Positions 48,148-56,915 are shown, counted from the stretch's first letter. The stretch is DNA of 64,000 bases from Caulobacter vibrioides (GCF_002310375.3 NZ_CP023315.3:1922001-1986000); one strand, 5' to 3'. The notes: generated from the letters alone by a model not told the origin. Numbers and translations are program-made.

Positions 48148-48446
48148 TCGGCTTGATTCATCACGGGCTGAAGCGCGATGACGAGGTCGGAATACTCGTC
48201 CGCTCGCGAGGCCCCGGAGACATTCAGGCGCGTGTAGAGCCCGGCCGCGCCATGGCGAGCGGAGGCTTCCGACCACCGCGCCTTAGCGTCGATCAAGTTG
48301 TTGGCCTGTCCAGCGAACACGACCGCGCCGTTGGCGTCGAGATAGACGAAGTTCCCGGCGATTGTGGTTCCGGGTTCGCCGTTCTCGGCCAGCTTGTAAC
48401 GGTAAACGGCGCCCGAGGCGCCCTTGAGTTCGATGTAAGGCTTCAC
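48144..48446 (-). CDS. Small YegP-like/DUF1508-type protein
   Basis: About 100 residues if the GTG at 48446 is used (GAGGA five bases upstream); an ATG at 48470 is an alternative. The pattern YIELKGASGAVYRYKL and VYLDANGAVVFAGQANNLID resembles a small beta-strand-rich domain of the DUF1508/YegP type, but without the second repeat, so the assignment is tentative. Its stop codon sits within palindromic element B. Confidence 0.6.
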   Translation of the reverse strand: MKPYIELKGASGAVYRYKLAENGEPGTTIAGNFVYLDANGAVVFAGQANNLIDAKARWSEASARHGAAGLYTRLNVSGASRADEYSDLVIALQPVMNQAD

Positions 48447-48512
48447 GCAGTCCTCGCCATTAAGAGCCACCCGGCGTCGGCGGCCAGGTCCTGAAGCGTC
48501 CCGTAGGCCAAA

Positions 48513-49253
48513 TTATGGCTGCAGAACGCCCGATCTGGCTAGGAACCGTCGGGTCCGCTCTTCGCGCGGCGAGGCGAGGAGCTGGCGGGAAGGTCCTTGC
48601 TCTACGATCACGCCGCCGTCCATGAAAATCGTCCGCTCGGCCACGTCTCTGGCGAAATCCATCTGGTGGGTGACGATCACCATCGTGCGCTTTTCCGCTG
48701 CCAGATCCCGGATGACGGCCAGGACTTCGCCGACCAGTTCGGGGTCGAGCGCGGACGTCGGTTCGTCAAACAGAATCACCTCGGGGTCCATCGCCAGGGC
48801 CCGGGCGATGGCGCAGCGTTGCTGCTGACCGCCCGACAACGCGGCGGGATAGGCGTCGGCGCGATCCGACAGCCCAACCTTTTCCAGCAGCGCCAGCCCC
48901 TTGGCGCGCGCCTTGGCCGCGTCTTCCTTGCGCACGACGATCGGGCCTTCGATCACGTTCTCCAGCGCCGTCCGGTGCGGAAACAGGTTGAAGCTCTGGA
49001 AGACGAACCCGACCCGGCCGTTCAGCGCCTTGGCCAACGGCGTCTTGGCGCCGGCGGTGACGCCCGCGATCGTCAGGTGGCCGCCATTCAGGGGCTCAAG
49101 ACCGGCGAGGCATCGCAAGAGGGTGCTCTTGCCCGAGCCGCTGGGGCCGATGATGGCGACCACTTCTCCGGGGATGACGGTCAGGTCGACGCCCGCCAGG
49201 ACGGGGGTGTCGCCGAAGCTCTTTTTAAGGGACTTGGCGTCGATCGCGCTCAT
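48513..49253 (-). CDS. Polar amino acid ABC transporter, ATP-binding subunit
   Basis: A 246-residue ABC ATPase. Walker A GPSGSGKST, Q-loop FVFQSFNLFPH, signature LSGGQQQR, Walker B VILFDEPTSALDPE and switch His in IVTHQMDF are all intact. It matches the GlnQ/HisP class. Its start overlaps the permease stop (ATGA). The three genes form one transport operon. Confidence 0.95.
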   Translation of the reverse strand: MSAIDAKSLKKSFGDTPVLAGVDLTVIPGEVVAIIGPSGSGKSTLLRCLAGLEPLNGGHLTIAGVTAGAKTPLAKALNGRVGFVFQSFNLFPHRTALENVIEGPIVVRKEDAAKARAKGLALLEKVGLSDRADAYPAALSGGQQQRCAIARALAMDPEVILFDEPTSALDPELVGEVLAVIRDLAAEKRTMVIVTHQMDFARDVAERTIFMDGGVIVEQGPSRQLLASPREERTRRFLARSGVLQP

Positions 49254-49909
49254 CGGCGGCCCTCCGCGGCGCGGCGTTCAAGCCGAGTCTGGACGGCGGC
49301 CAGGATCGTGGAGAGGATCCAGTAGATCGCCGCCGCGGCCAGATACATGGTGAAGATCTCGTAGGTCCGCGCGGTGATCAGCTGCGCCTGTCGGAACAGC
49401 TCCGGCACCTGGATGGTCGCGGCCAGCGAGGTGTCCTTCACCAGGCTGATGAAGCTGTTCGAGAGGGGCGCGACGGCGGTGCGCGCCGCCTGGGGCAGGA
49501 TCACGCGGCGCAGGGCCTGGCCACGGCTCATGCCCAGCACGCTGGCGGCTTCCCACTGGCCCTTGTCGACGGCGGCGATGGCGCTGCGCAGGATCTCGCA
49601 GCTATAGGCGGCCACGTTCAGCGAGAAGCCGATGCCCGCCGCTAGGAGGGGCGGCATCTCGATCCCAAGCTCGGGCAGGCCATAGTAGATCAGGAACAGT
49701 TGGACCAGCAGCGGCGTGCCTCGAAAGGCCGACACATAGACAGCCGCCGGCCATCTCAGCAGCGCCGAACGCGACAGGCGCATCAGGGCCAGGACGAAGC
49801 CGAGGGCTACCCCGATGCTCATCCCGATGACGCTGAGGATGATCGTATAGCCCGCGCCCTTCAGCAGGAGCGGGGCGGACTGGCGCAGCAGGTCTAGGCC
49901 GGTGTCCAT
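49250..49909 (-). CDS. Polar amino acid ABC transporter, permease subunit
   Basis: A 219-residue inner-membrane permease with about five helices. FRGTPLLVQLFLIYYGLPEL, SCEILRSAIAAVDKGQWEAA and RVILPQAARTAVAPLSNSFI (EAA loop) are typical of HisM/GlnP permeases. The ATG at 49909 follows the binding-protein stop by four bases and is preferred over a start at 49936 that overlaps that gene. Confidence 0.93.
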   Translation of the reverse strand: MDTGLDLLRQSAPLLLKGAGYTIILSVIGMSIGVALGFVLALMRLSRSALLRWPAAVYVSAFRGTPLLVQLFLIYYGLPELGIEMPPLLAAGIGFSLNVAAYSCEILRSAIAAVDKGQWEAASVLGMSRGQALRRVILPQAARTAVAPLSNSFISLVKDTSLAATIQVPELFRQAQLITARTYEIFTMYLAAAAIYWILSTILAAVQTRLERRAAEGRR

Positions 49910-49913
49910 GGCG

Positions 49914-50699
49914 CTATTGGGTGACGTCCATGCCAAACCAGGTTTGCGAGATCGCGGCCAGTTTGCCGTTGGCTCGCAGGGCGTCGATGGCCTGGTTGAT
50001 CACGGCCTTCAGGCCCGGATCCTTCTTCATGGCGACGCCCGAGCCTTGCGCGGCGAAGGGCTGGCCCGAGGCGACGAACTCCGGGGAGGTTTTCACGAAG
50101 TCGGCGGCGACCAGACGATCGTTCAGCACGGCGTCGATGCGACCCGCGCGCAGATCCTGATACTTGGTGGGGTCGTCCTCGTAGCTGCGGACGTCCGCCG
50201 TGGGCACGTTGGCGCGGAGCCACTGCTCGTAGTTCGTGCCGAGGCCGACGCCCACCTTCTTGCCCGCGAGGTCCTCGGGCTTGCTGGGCGCAGGCTTGCC
50301 CTTGAGCGCGATGATCTGGATGCCTGACACGGTGTAGGGCTCGGAGAAGTCGTACTTGGCCTGACGATCCGGCGTGATGGTGATCTGATTGATCACCACG
50401 TCGACGCGGCCGGACTCCAGCGAGCCCAGCAGCCCGGCGAAGGGCGCCGGGCTGAACTCGACCGTCAGGCCCAGCTGCTCGGCGAGGGCCTTGGCGAAAT
50501 CGACCTCAAAACCCGCCAACTGGCCGGACTTGTCCTGAAAGTTGAACGGCGGGTAGGTGCCCTCAAGGCCCACGCGCAGCTTGCCCGAGGCCTTGATCCG
50601 ATCCCAGCCGCTGGCGCCGGCCTCGGGCTGCTTGCCGCAGGCGGCGAGCAGGGCGAGGCCAAGACCGGAGATGACGGCGCGGCGGGCAGGGAATCGCAT
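49914..50699 (-). CDS. Polar amino acid ABC transporter, substrate-binding lipoprotein
   Basis: A 261-residue family 3 solute-binding protein. A signal peptide with lipobox LLAACG predicts a lipoprotein anchored via Cys21. LRVGLEGTYPPFNFQDKSGQLAGFEVDFAKALAE-type N-terminal domain (seen as VGLEGTYPPFNF and GFEVDFAKAL) and DVVINQITITPDRQ are typical. Substrate is probably a polar amino acid such as cystine or glutamine; the sequence does not decide. AAGG precedes the ATG. Confidence 0.93.
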   Translation of the reverse strand: MRFPARRAVISGLGLALLAACGKQPEAGASGWDRIKASGKLRVGLEGTYPPFNFQDKSGQLAGFEVDFAKALAEQLGLTVEFSPAPFAGLLGSLESGRVDVVINQITITPDRQAKYDFSEPYTVSGIQIIALKGKPAPSKPEDLAGKKVGVGLGTNYEQWLRANVPTADVRSYEDDPTKYQDLRAGRIDAVLNDRLVAADFVKTSPEFVASGQPFAAQGSGVAMKKDPGLKAVINQAIDALRANGKLAAISQTWFGMDVTQ

Positions 50700-50804
50700 T
50701 GAAGAACCTTACGGCGAAACAATCCCGCGCATTTCTATACAGGTGCGCGCGGTCCGCTAGCCTGGATGTGGCTAAAGGGACCTAGGCTTCGCCGGTGGTC
50801 CTGA

Positions 50805-52007
50805 TCAGCGCTTGCGGACGAACACCGTGCCTGCCGAATAGCCCGCGCCGAAGCTGCAGATCAGGCCTGTCTCGCCGGCGGCGAAGTCGTCGTTGGCCGA
50901 GTGGAAGGCGATGATTGAACCGGCCGAGCTGGTGTTGGCGTACTCGTCCAGGATGATGACGTTCTCGCCCGGCGCCGGGTCGCGGCCCAGCACCTTGCGG
51001 CCGATCATCTCGTTCATGTTGATGTTGGCCTGGTGCAACCACAGGCGCTTGAGGCCGGTGGGATCCACGCCCAGGTCCTTGGCGTGCTCGACGATCATCT
51101 CGCTGACCATCGGCACCACCTCGCGGAACACCTTGCGGCCTTCCTGCACGAACAGCTTGTCCCTGGCGTCGACGCCTTCCGGCGCGGCGCGGTTCAGGAA
51201 GCCGAAGTTGTTGCGGATGTTGTTCGAGAACTGGGTCTTCAGGCGCGTGCCCACGATTTCCCAGCCGCCTTCCGCCTGGTCGGCGTCTTCGATGATCACC
51301 GCGGTGGCGACGTCGCCGAAGATGAAGTGGCTGTCGCGGTCCTTGAAGTTCAGATGGCCCGAGCAGATCTCGGGATTCACCATCAGCACCGCCTTGGCGC
51401 TGCCGCTGGTGACGAAGTCGGCGGCGGTCTTGATGCCGAAGGTCGCCGACGAGCACGCCACGTTCATATCGAAGGCGAAGCCTTCGATGCCCAGGGCCTG
51501 CTGGACCTCGATGGCCATGGCCGGGTAGGCGCGCTGCATGTTCGAGGCCGCGCAGATCACCGCGCCGATCTCCGAGACGGGCTTGCCCCAGCGGGCGATC
51601 GCCTGCTTGGCCGCTTCGACGGCGATTTCGGCCAGGACCGACAGCTCTTCGTTCGGACGCTCGGGAATGATCGGACGCATCAGGTCGGGGTCGATGATGC
51701 CGTCCTTGTTGACGACGAAACGCGACTTGATGCCCGAGGCCTTTTCGATGAACTCGGGCGAGGAGGGGGGCAGGGCGACGACGTCGCCGGCCGCGATGGC
51801 CTCCGCGTTCGCGGCGTTGAAGCGCTCGACGAAGGTGTTGAAGGCCTCGACCAGTTCGGCGTTCGAGATGCTGTGAGGCGGGGTGTACAGCCCCGTGGCG
51901 GCGATGACGGCTTGCGGCAAGACGACGGTCCCGATGATGCGCGCGGACCTCGCTCTGTTGGGAGGCGGGTCCGCGTTCTGACACTTGTTTGAAGGCGTAG
52001 ATAGCAC
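50805..52007 (-). CDS. Beta-ketoacyl-ACP synthase III-like enzyme
   Basis: About 400 residues with the thiolase fold of FabH-type synthases. NVACSSATFGIKTAADF holds the catalytic Cys, LWLHQANINMNEMI the His, and DEYANTSSAGSI the Asn; the Cys-His-Asn triad is complete. An insertion near residues 60-110 makes it longer than housekeeping FabH (about 320). The start is uncertain: GTG at 52007 has GAGG upstream, GTG at 52025 is also in frame, and conserved similarity begins only at LPQAVIAATGLYTPP. It may condense an unusual acyl-CoA or ACP substrate. Confidence 0.85.
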   Translation of the reverse strand: MLSTPSNKCQNADPPPNRARSARIIGTVVLPQAVIAATGLYTPPHSISNAELVEAFNTFVERFNAANAEAIAAGDVVALPPSSPEFIEKASGIKSRFVVNKDGIIDPDLMRPIIPERPNEELSVLAEIAVEAAKQAIARWGKPVSEIGAVICAASNMQRAYPAMAIEVQQALGIEGFAFDMNVACSSATFGIKTAADFVTSGSAKAVLMVNPEICSGHLNFKDRDSHFIFGDVATAVIIEDADQAEGGWEIVGTRLKTQFSNNIRNNFGFLNRAAPEGVDARDKLFVQEGRKVFREVVPMVSEMIVEHAKDLGVDPTGLKRLWLHQANINMNEMIGRKVLGRDPAPGENVIILDEYANTSSAGSIIAFHSANDDFAAGETGLICSFGAGYSAGTVFVRKR

Positions 52008-52193
52008 GGTTGGCGGCCTCGTCACCCTCCTCGAACATCTGGCCGGCCATCACCGTCCGGCAGGCTTGGCCAGGATCAGGCGGAGGACCACGCGGTTGCG
52101 CCCCTTCGGGCGCGTCTTGGACTTTCGTGGCTTGACGACGATCACCCGGTCGTCAATCTGAACGATAATAAGTTACGGGGGGATGCGTCGGTC

Positions 52194-52583
52194 TTGGACA
52201 AGGCGCTGTTGATTCAATTGGGCGGCTCTGTTGTCGCCGTGGCGCTGTTGGTGGCGTTCGTGCGCTGGCTGGGCGTGGCGCGCGCCACACCGCCGCTGGA
52301 CGCCCAGGCGGCCAAGGCGCTGCTGGATGTCGAGTTCCCTGATCACCGTCCCCAAGCTGCCTGGATCGCCGCCGACGGCGCCGGCCTGATCGCGCGCGAC
52401 GCGGATCTGGCGCTGATCCTCTATCGGCGCGGCGACGGCTATGTGGCTCGTGACCTCCCGTGGAGCGTCGTCGCGGGGCTGAAGCCCGCCGGCGGGCGCC
52501 TGACCGTTCGCGTCTCCGACGCCCGTCCCACCTTCGCCGTCAGCGACGACGTCTGGCCGCCGAAAGAGCTCGCCAGATGCTGA
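52194..52583 (+). CDS. Small membrane-anchored hypothetical protein
   Basis: A 129-residue protein with one N-terminal helix (about residues 6-26) and a soluble domain of alternating strands. The only in-frame start is TTG at 52194, with a GGGGGGA run 11 bases upstream, which is unusual but acceptable. Its 3' end overlaps the sterol desaturase-family gene by seven bases, so the two are probably co-expressed. Family not recognised. Confidence 0.65.
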   Translation: MDKALLIQLGGSVVAVALLVAFVRWLGVARATPPLDAQAAKALLDVEFPDHRPQAAWIAADGAGLIARDADLALILYRRGDGYVARDLPWSVVAGLKPAGGRLTVRVSDARPTFAVSDDVWPPKELARC

Positions 52584-53479
52584 AAGCCCCCTTCGATCCC
52601 GTCCAAATGGCGATCCCGTTCTTCGTGCTCGCTATCGTGCTGGAGATCCTGCTCGGCCGCTTTGGCAAGGCCAAGGCCAACTACGAGACCCGCGACACCG
52701 CCATGTCGCTCAGCATGGGCCTGGGGAGCACCATCGCCGGCGTGCTGTTCGGCGGCGTGATCTTCGCGGCGACGGTCTGGGTCTATGAGCATCGGCTGTT
52801 CACGATCCCGATGACCGCCGTCTGGGCCTGGGTGGCGGTATTTTTCCTGGAGGACCTGACCTACTACTGGTTCCACCGCATCGCTCATGAGCGTCGGTTC
52901 TGGTGGGCCAGCCACGTCAACCACCACACCTCGACCCACTACAACCTGTCGACCGCGCTACGTCAGACCTGGACCGGCGGTGTGGCCGGCACCTGGCTGC
53001 TGTGGCTGCCGCTGGTGTTTTTCGGCTTCCCGCCGGCGATGGTGGCCATCCAGAAGGGGATCAGCCTCGTCTACCAGTTCTGGATCCACACCGAGGCGGT
53101 GGGGCGCATGCCGCGCTGGTTCGAAGCGGTCTTCAACACGCCCTCGCATCACCGCGTCCACCACGCCCGCAACCCGCGCTATCTGGACGCCAACTACGCG
53201 GGCATCCTGATCATCTGGGACCGCATGTTCGGCACCTTCATCCCCGAGGTCGACGAGGAGCCTTGCCGCTATGGCACGGTGAAGAACCTCGGCAATTTCA
53301 ACTTGCTGCACAACGTCTTCCACGAGTGGGTCGGCATCGCCAAGGACGTCGCCGGCTCGAAGTCGCCGAAGGAGGCGCTAGGCTATGTGTTTGGCCCGCC
53401 CGGCTGGAGCCCCGACGGCTCACGAGAGACCTCGCACACGCTGAAGGCCAAGTGGCGGGCGCGGGTGGAGGCGGAGTAG
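52577..53479 (+). CDS. Fatty acid hydroxylase/sterol desaturase-family protein
   Basis: A 300-residue integral membrane di-iron enzyme. Four to five hydrophobic helices and histidine clusters HRIAH, HVNHH and HRVHH form the metal site, with a further His in HNVFHEW. Members hydroxylate or desaturate lipids, sterols or carotenoids; the substrate cannot be told here. The ATG at 52577 overlaps the upstream gene's end; longer in-frame extension to 52460 is rejected. Confidence 0.9.
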   Translation: MLKAPFDPVQMAIPFFVLAIVLEILLGRFGKAKANYETRDTAMSLSMGLGSTIAGVLFGGVIFAATVWVYEHRLFTIPMTAVWAWVAVFFLEDLTYYWFHRIAHERRFWWASHVNHHTSTHYNLSTALRQTWTGGVAGTWLLWLPLVFFGFPPAMVAIQKGISLVYQFWIHTEAVGRMPRWFEAVFNTPSHHRVHHARNPRYLDANYAGILIIWDRMFGTFIPEVDEEPCRYGTVKNLGNFNLLHNVFHEWVGIAKDVAGSKSPKEALGYVFGPPGWSPDGSRETSHTLKAKWRARVEAE

Positions 53480-53559
53480 CGGCGCGGCCGCCAGAGAGCG
53501 ACCCCGCCCTAGCGGAGCCCAGCAGGGCCTGGGCGCCTGCCGAGCTCCACCGATCCAGG

Positions 53560-54192
53560 TTACTTCACCTCGGTGACAAACTGGTCGCGCGGGCGACGGA
53601 CCTTCTGCAGGTTCACCAGCCAGTCGCCCTCGACCTGGCGGTAGCCCAGCGGCGCGATCGTCACCGAGCGCAGGCCGCGCTCGCGGAGGCCGAGGATCTC
53701 GTCCAGAGCCTTGGGATCGAAGCCTTCCATCGGGGTCGCGTCGACACCCTCGAAGGCCGCTTGGGCCAAGGCGAGGCCGAACGCGATGTAGGCCTGGCGC
53801 GCAGCGTGCTCAAAGTTTGTCTCGGGGGCGCGCTGCGGATACGTTGACAGAAGCATCTGGCGATAGTTTTCCCAGCCTTCGTTCCGGAAGCCACGAACCT
53901 CGTTGACGAGGTCGAACATGTGGTTGATCCGCTCGGCGGTGTAGTTGTCCCAGGCCGCGAAGACCAGCAGGTGCGAGCCGTCGGTGATCGGGCTTTGGTT
54001 CCAGCCGATGGCCTTGATCTTCTCGCGGACCTCGGCGTTGGTGACGACAATGATCTCGAAGGGCTGCAGGCCACTGGAGGTCGGCGCCAGTCGCGCGGCT
54101 TCCACGATCCGCTCGACCTTATCCTCGGAGACGACCTTGGTCGGATCCATCTTTTTGGTGGCGTAGCGCCAGTTCAGTTTTTCAAGCAGCAC
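53560..54192 (-). CDS. NAD(P)H-dependent nitroreductase-family flavoprotein
   Basis: A 210-residue FMN enzyme. RYATKKMDPTKVVSEDKVER and LAPTSSGLQPFEIIVV match the nitroreductase FMN-binding N-terminus; GLALAQAAFEGVDATPMEGFD is the usual C-terminal helix-loop. The GTG at 54192, preceded by GAGGG, gives the typical family length; a longer frame to 54318 crosses a likely operator. A 23-bp palindrome lies about 60 bases upstream. Confidence 0.9.
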   Translation of the reverse strand: MLLEKLNWRYATKKMDPTKVVSEDKVERIVEAARLAPTSSGLQPFEIIVVTNAEVREKIKAIGWNQSPITDGSHLLVFAAWDNYTAERINHMFDLVNEVRGFRNEGWENYRQMLLSTYPQRAPETNFEHAARQAYIAFGLALAQAAFEGVDATPMEGFDPKALDEILGLRERGLRSVTIAPLGYRQVEGDWLVNLQKVRRPRDQFVTEVK

Positions 54193-54251
54193 AGGAAACC
54201 CTCTTTTGATCCGCGCGCAGCGGTGAGAGCTCGGATGTGGCGTCACGGATC

Positions 54252-54274
54252 GAAATCGCAACCGATGCGGTTTC
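54252..54274. promoter_or_regulatory. Palindromic candidate operator upstream of the nitroreductase gene
   Basis: GAAAnCGCA-N5-TGCGnTTTC, an interrupted 23-bp palindrome, lies 60 bases before the nitroreductase start. Shape and position fit a dimeric repressor site. No regulator gene is adjacent other than the NrtR-like gene upstream. Confidence 0.5.
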
Positions 54275-54329
54275 AAAAAAGTGACGCATTCGGTGCATTG
54301 GCCAGGCACCTGCGCCATTGGCGGCGACG

Positions 54330-55310
54330 CTACTCCCGCAACAACGGCAGCGACAGCCCCGTCGCCTGCCGCGTCGCCAGCATCTCGCGGCGGAAGCGGA
54401 ATAGCTCGGCCGGGCGGCCGCCGGTTTCGGCGTCCATGCGGCCTAGGCCTTCGACCAGCTCCTCGCGCTCGACCACGCGGCGGAAGTTCTGCTTGTGCAG
54501 CGGCACCCCGGCGATGGCCTCGACCGTGCGCTGCAGGGTCGAGAGGGTGAACTCCTCGGGGGTCAATTCGAACACCACCGGACGGTATTTGATCTTGCCG
54601 CGCAGGCGCGACAGGCCCGTGGCGAGAATACGCCGGTGGTCTGAGATCATCGGCTCGCCCAGCGCCGCTGACAGCGCCGCCGGTTCGGCGGGGTCCTGAC
54701 CGTCGGCGCGGGCGCGGTCGCGGGCGGCTTCGGGGGCCAGGCCCGCCTCATAGAGCAGCTCATAGCGCTCCAGAACCCGCTCCTCGTTCCAGGGCGCGCC
54801 GTCCAGGGCGAAGGCCAGGCGCGCGCGCGACCACTTGGCCGTGTCGTCGGCGGCCCAGCGCTTGAGGGCCGGGGCGATGGCGTCGTCGAGCAAAGCGGGG
54901 CGGCCGGCGCGCCAGTCTTCCCAAGGGAAGAACCGGGTCCACGGGGCCCAGGCGGTGTCGGGAGCGTCGGTGTCGACCGCCTTGGGCGTCAGGCCCAGGT
55001 AGCCGACCGAGACAACGCGCGCCGCGCCGGCCCCGACCTCGGCGCGGGGGGCGTCGCGGCCCTTGTCGCCGAAGGTGTAGAGCTGCTCGACATAGCCCAG
55101 TTGGAAGCGGGTCTGGGCGGTCACGAAGGCCCGCAGGCCCAGCTCGAAGGTGCGGTGGGCCTCGGGATCGAACGGGCCGAACGGCAGGCCCGACAGCGGC
55201 GAGGCGATGTCGGTGATGGCGTCGTGCGGCCGCACGGTCAGCACCACGGCTTCGCCGTCGCGGATCGCGACGACCACCGCTGACAGACCGATGACGACCG
55301 CCGTGTTCAT
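54330..55310 (-). CDS. NrtR-like NUDIX-fold/winged-helix protein
   Basis: A 326-residue protein. The N-terminal part (about 1-150) has the NUDIX fold of NrtR regulators (YVEQLYTFGDKGRD), but the NUDIX box, expected between GLPFGPFDPEA and TRFQLGY, lacks the REuxEE catalytic glutamates, so pyrophosphatase activity is unlikely. The C-terminal LTPEEFTLSTLQRTVEAIAG and KQNFRRVVE are the NrtR winged-helix region. NrtR proteins sense ADP-ribose and control NAD genes. The ATG at 55310 is used. Ten bases separate it from the HD phosphohydrolase upstream. Confidence 0.82.
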   Translation of the reverse strand: MNTAVVIGLSAVVVAIRDGEAVVLTVRPHDAITDIASPLSGLPFGPFDPEAHRTFELGLRAFVTAQTRFQLGYVEQLYTFGDKGRDAPRAEVGAGAARVVSVGYLGLTPKAVDTDAPDTAWAPWTRFFPWEDWRAGRPALLDDAIAPALKRWAADDTAKWSRARLAFALDGAPWNEERVLERYELLYEAGLAPEAARDRARADGQDPAEPAALSAALGEPMISDHRRILATGLSRLRGKIKYRPVVFELTPEEFTLSTLQRTVEAIAGVPLHKQNFRRVVEREELVEGLGRMDAETGGRPAELFRFRREMLATRQATGLSLPLLRE

Positions 55311-55320
55311 CGCGCTCCGC

Positions 55321-55965
55321 TCACTCGGTTTCGAACGCCGCGTCGGGGGCGGACTCATAGCCCGCCGCGCGCGACAGCACATGGAAGCGCTGTACATAGC
55401 GCGCCTGGGCCTCGAAGGGCGCCAGCGGCGTGATCTGCAGCTCGTAACCCGCCGGCGGCGCGCCGAAGATCGTCAGGGACTCGGCGTGCTCGAAGCCGGC
55501 CAGTTGGGTGGCCTCGAAGAAGGCGCAGGCGCGGTCGGCCTGCTTGATCAGCTTCTTGATCGGGGCGGGGGTCTTCACAGGCAGGCCGAAACGGATGTGG
55601 ATCGCGTCCTCCAGCCGGGCCTCGAAATCCTTGTAGCTGACGCCCAGCGCCGCCTTGAACGGGCTGATCATGTCGCCGATCACGTATTCACTGGCGTCAT
55701 GCAGCAGCGCCGCCAGCCGCCACTTGGGCTCCAGGTCGGGCTTGATGTGCGCGGCGATCTCCTCGACCACAAGGCTGTGCTGAGCGACCGAGAAGCCGTG
55801 ATCGCCCACGGTCTGCCCGTTCCAGCGCGCCACGCGCGCCAGGCCATGGGCGATGTCCTCGATCTCGATGTCCATCGGCGACGGGTCGAGCAGGTCGAGC
55901 CGACGTCCGGAGAGCATTCTTTGCCATGCGCGGGGCGGTCCGCCCCTTTGCAGCCCTTTGGCCAC
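55321..55965 (-). CDS. HD-domain phosphohydrolase (YfbR-like)
   Basis: A 214-residue HD protein. HSLVVEEIAAHI, LLHDASEYVIGDMISPFK and KQADRACAFFEATQ carry the metal-binding His and HD pair of YfbR/5'-nucleotidase-like HD enzymes. GTG at 55965 has AAGGAACG at ideal spacing; an ATG at 56004 has no RBS. It probably hydrolyses a nucleotide monophosphate. It appears co-transcribed with the NrtR-like gene. Confidence 0.82.
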   Translation of the reverse strand: MAKGLQRGGPPRAWQRMLSGRRLDLLDPSPMDIEIEDIAHGLARVARWNGQTVGDHGFSVAQHSLVVEEIAAHIKPDLEPKWRLAALLHDASEYVIGDMISPFKAALGVSYKDFEARLEDAIHIRFGLPVKTPAPIKKLIKQADRACAFFEATQLAGFEHAESLTIFGAPPAGYELQITPLAPFEAQARYVQRFHVLSRAAGYESAPDAAFETE

Positions 55966-56007
55966 GCGTTCGTTCCTTGTGATGAAGTCGGTTGACTGGC
56001 GCATCGG

Positions 56008-56021
56008 TTGCGAAAGATCAA
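56008..56021. promoter_or_regulatory. Weak FixK-like sequence upstream of the universal stress gene
   Basis: TTGCG-AAAG-ATCAA keeps one perfect half-site and three of five bases in the other, 51 bases before the stress-protein ATG. The spacing is right but two mismatches make this uncertain. Confidence 0.25.
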
Positions 56022-56071
56022 TGAGCGCTTCGCCGTCATCTGTGGAAATGCCCTCGAAAGGGAGTTCGATC

Positions 56072-56884
56072 ATGAGTTGGGCGAGAATTATGGTTCCGCT
56101 GGCCGGAACCCCGAACGACCAAGGTGTTCTAACCGCCGCCGCGGCGCTCGCGGCCGCGTTCGACGCAGAACTGGCCTGCGTACATGCCCCCGCTGACATG
56201 GCTGACCTGATGCCCTGGATGGGCGAAGGCTTCATGGGAGGCGTGCAGGTCACAGCGCTGGAAAGCTTGAAGGAAGCCGCCCAGGAGGGGGCCAAGGCGG
56301 TCGGCAAGTTGGCCGCTGATCTCGGCTATGGCCGCACCCGCGTCATCAGCCTGGACTCGCCGGTCTGGGCCGGTCTGGCGATGGAGGGCCGGTTGTCGGA
56401 CGTCATCGTGTTCGACGACGCCGCCGCGCGCGGGAAGGGGCCCTTGGCCGAGTCCTTCCAGCAGCTGGTCGCCGACGAGCAGAGACCCATCCTGGTGGCC
56501 CGTCCGGGCTTCAGGGCCGATGGCGTCGCCCTGGTCGCCTGGGATGGCGGCAAGGAGGCCAGCCGCGCGGTGCGCACAGCGCTGCCCCTGTTGGAAAAGG
56601 CCAGCGCCGTGGTGGTGGCGGGAGCGCCGGCCGCGTCGTCGCGCGCCTTCGAGCTGGATCGTCTGGTCGAGTTCCTCGCCGCGCGCGGGGTCAAGGCCAG
56701 TGTGCGCGCGCTCGAGGGAAGCGGTGACGCCGGCTCGCTTCTGCTCGGCGCGGCCAAGGAGGTGAACGCGAACCTCCTGGTGGCCGGCGCGTTCGGTCAC
56801 CCGAGGCTGCAGGAGTTCATCTTCGGGGGCACCACCCGCACGCTGCTCAACAGCGACGGCCCCTCGCTGTTCCTGTCGCACTAG
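56072..56884 (+). CDS. Tandem universal stress protein
   Basis: A 270-residue protein with two UspA-like Rossmann domains (about residues 1-140 and 145-270). WARIMVPLAGTPNDQGVL starts the first and GVALVAWDGGKEASRAVRTA the second. The C-terminal LLVAGAFGHPRLQEFIFGGTTRTLL carries the G-x2-G-x9-G(S/T) nucleotide-binding pattern, so ATP binding is likely there but not in the first domain. GGGAG precedes the ATG at 56072; the longer frame to 55853 overlaps the divergent HD gene. Confidence 0.92.
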   Translation: MSWARIMVPLAGTPNDQGVLTAAAALAAAFDAELACVHAPADMADLMPWMGEGFMGGVQVTALESLKEAAQEGAKAVGKLAADLGYGRTRVISLDSPVWAGLAMEGRLSDVIVFDDAAARGKGPLAESFQQLVADEQRPILVARPGFRADGVALVAWDGGKEASRAVRTALPLLEKASAVVVAGAPAASSRAFELDRLVEFLAARGVKASVRALEGSGDAGSLLLGAAKEVNANLLVAGAFGHPRLQEFIFGGTTRTLLNSDGPSLFLSH

Positions 56885-56915
56885 GCCACTGAAATTATAA
56901 AAGAAAGGGAGGCTT

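Noticed and set aside
50782..52053. A 423-codon open frame overlapping the KASIII-like gene in another frame
   Set aside because: Apart from its first 30 codons it is Arg/Gly-rich shadow sequence; the other frame has a complete Cys-His-Asn triad.
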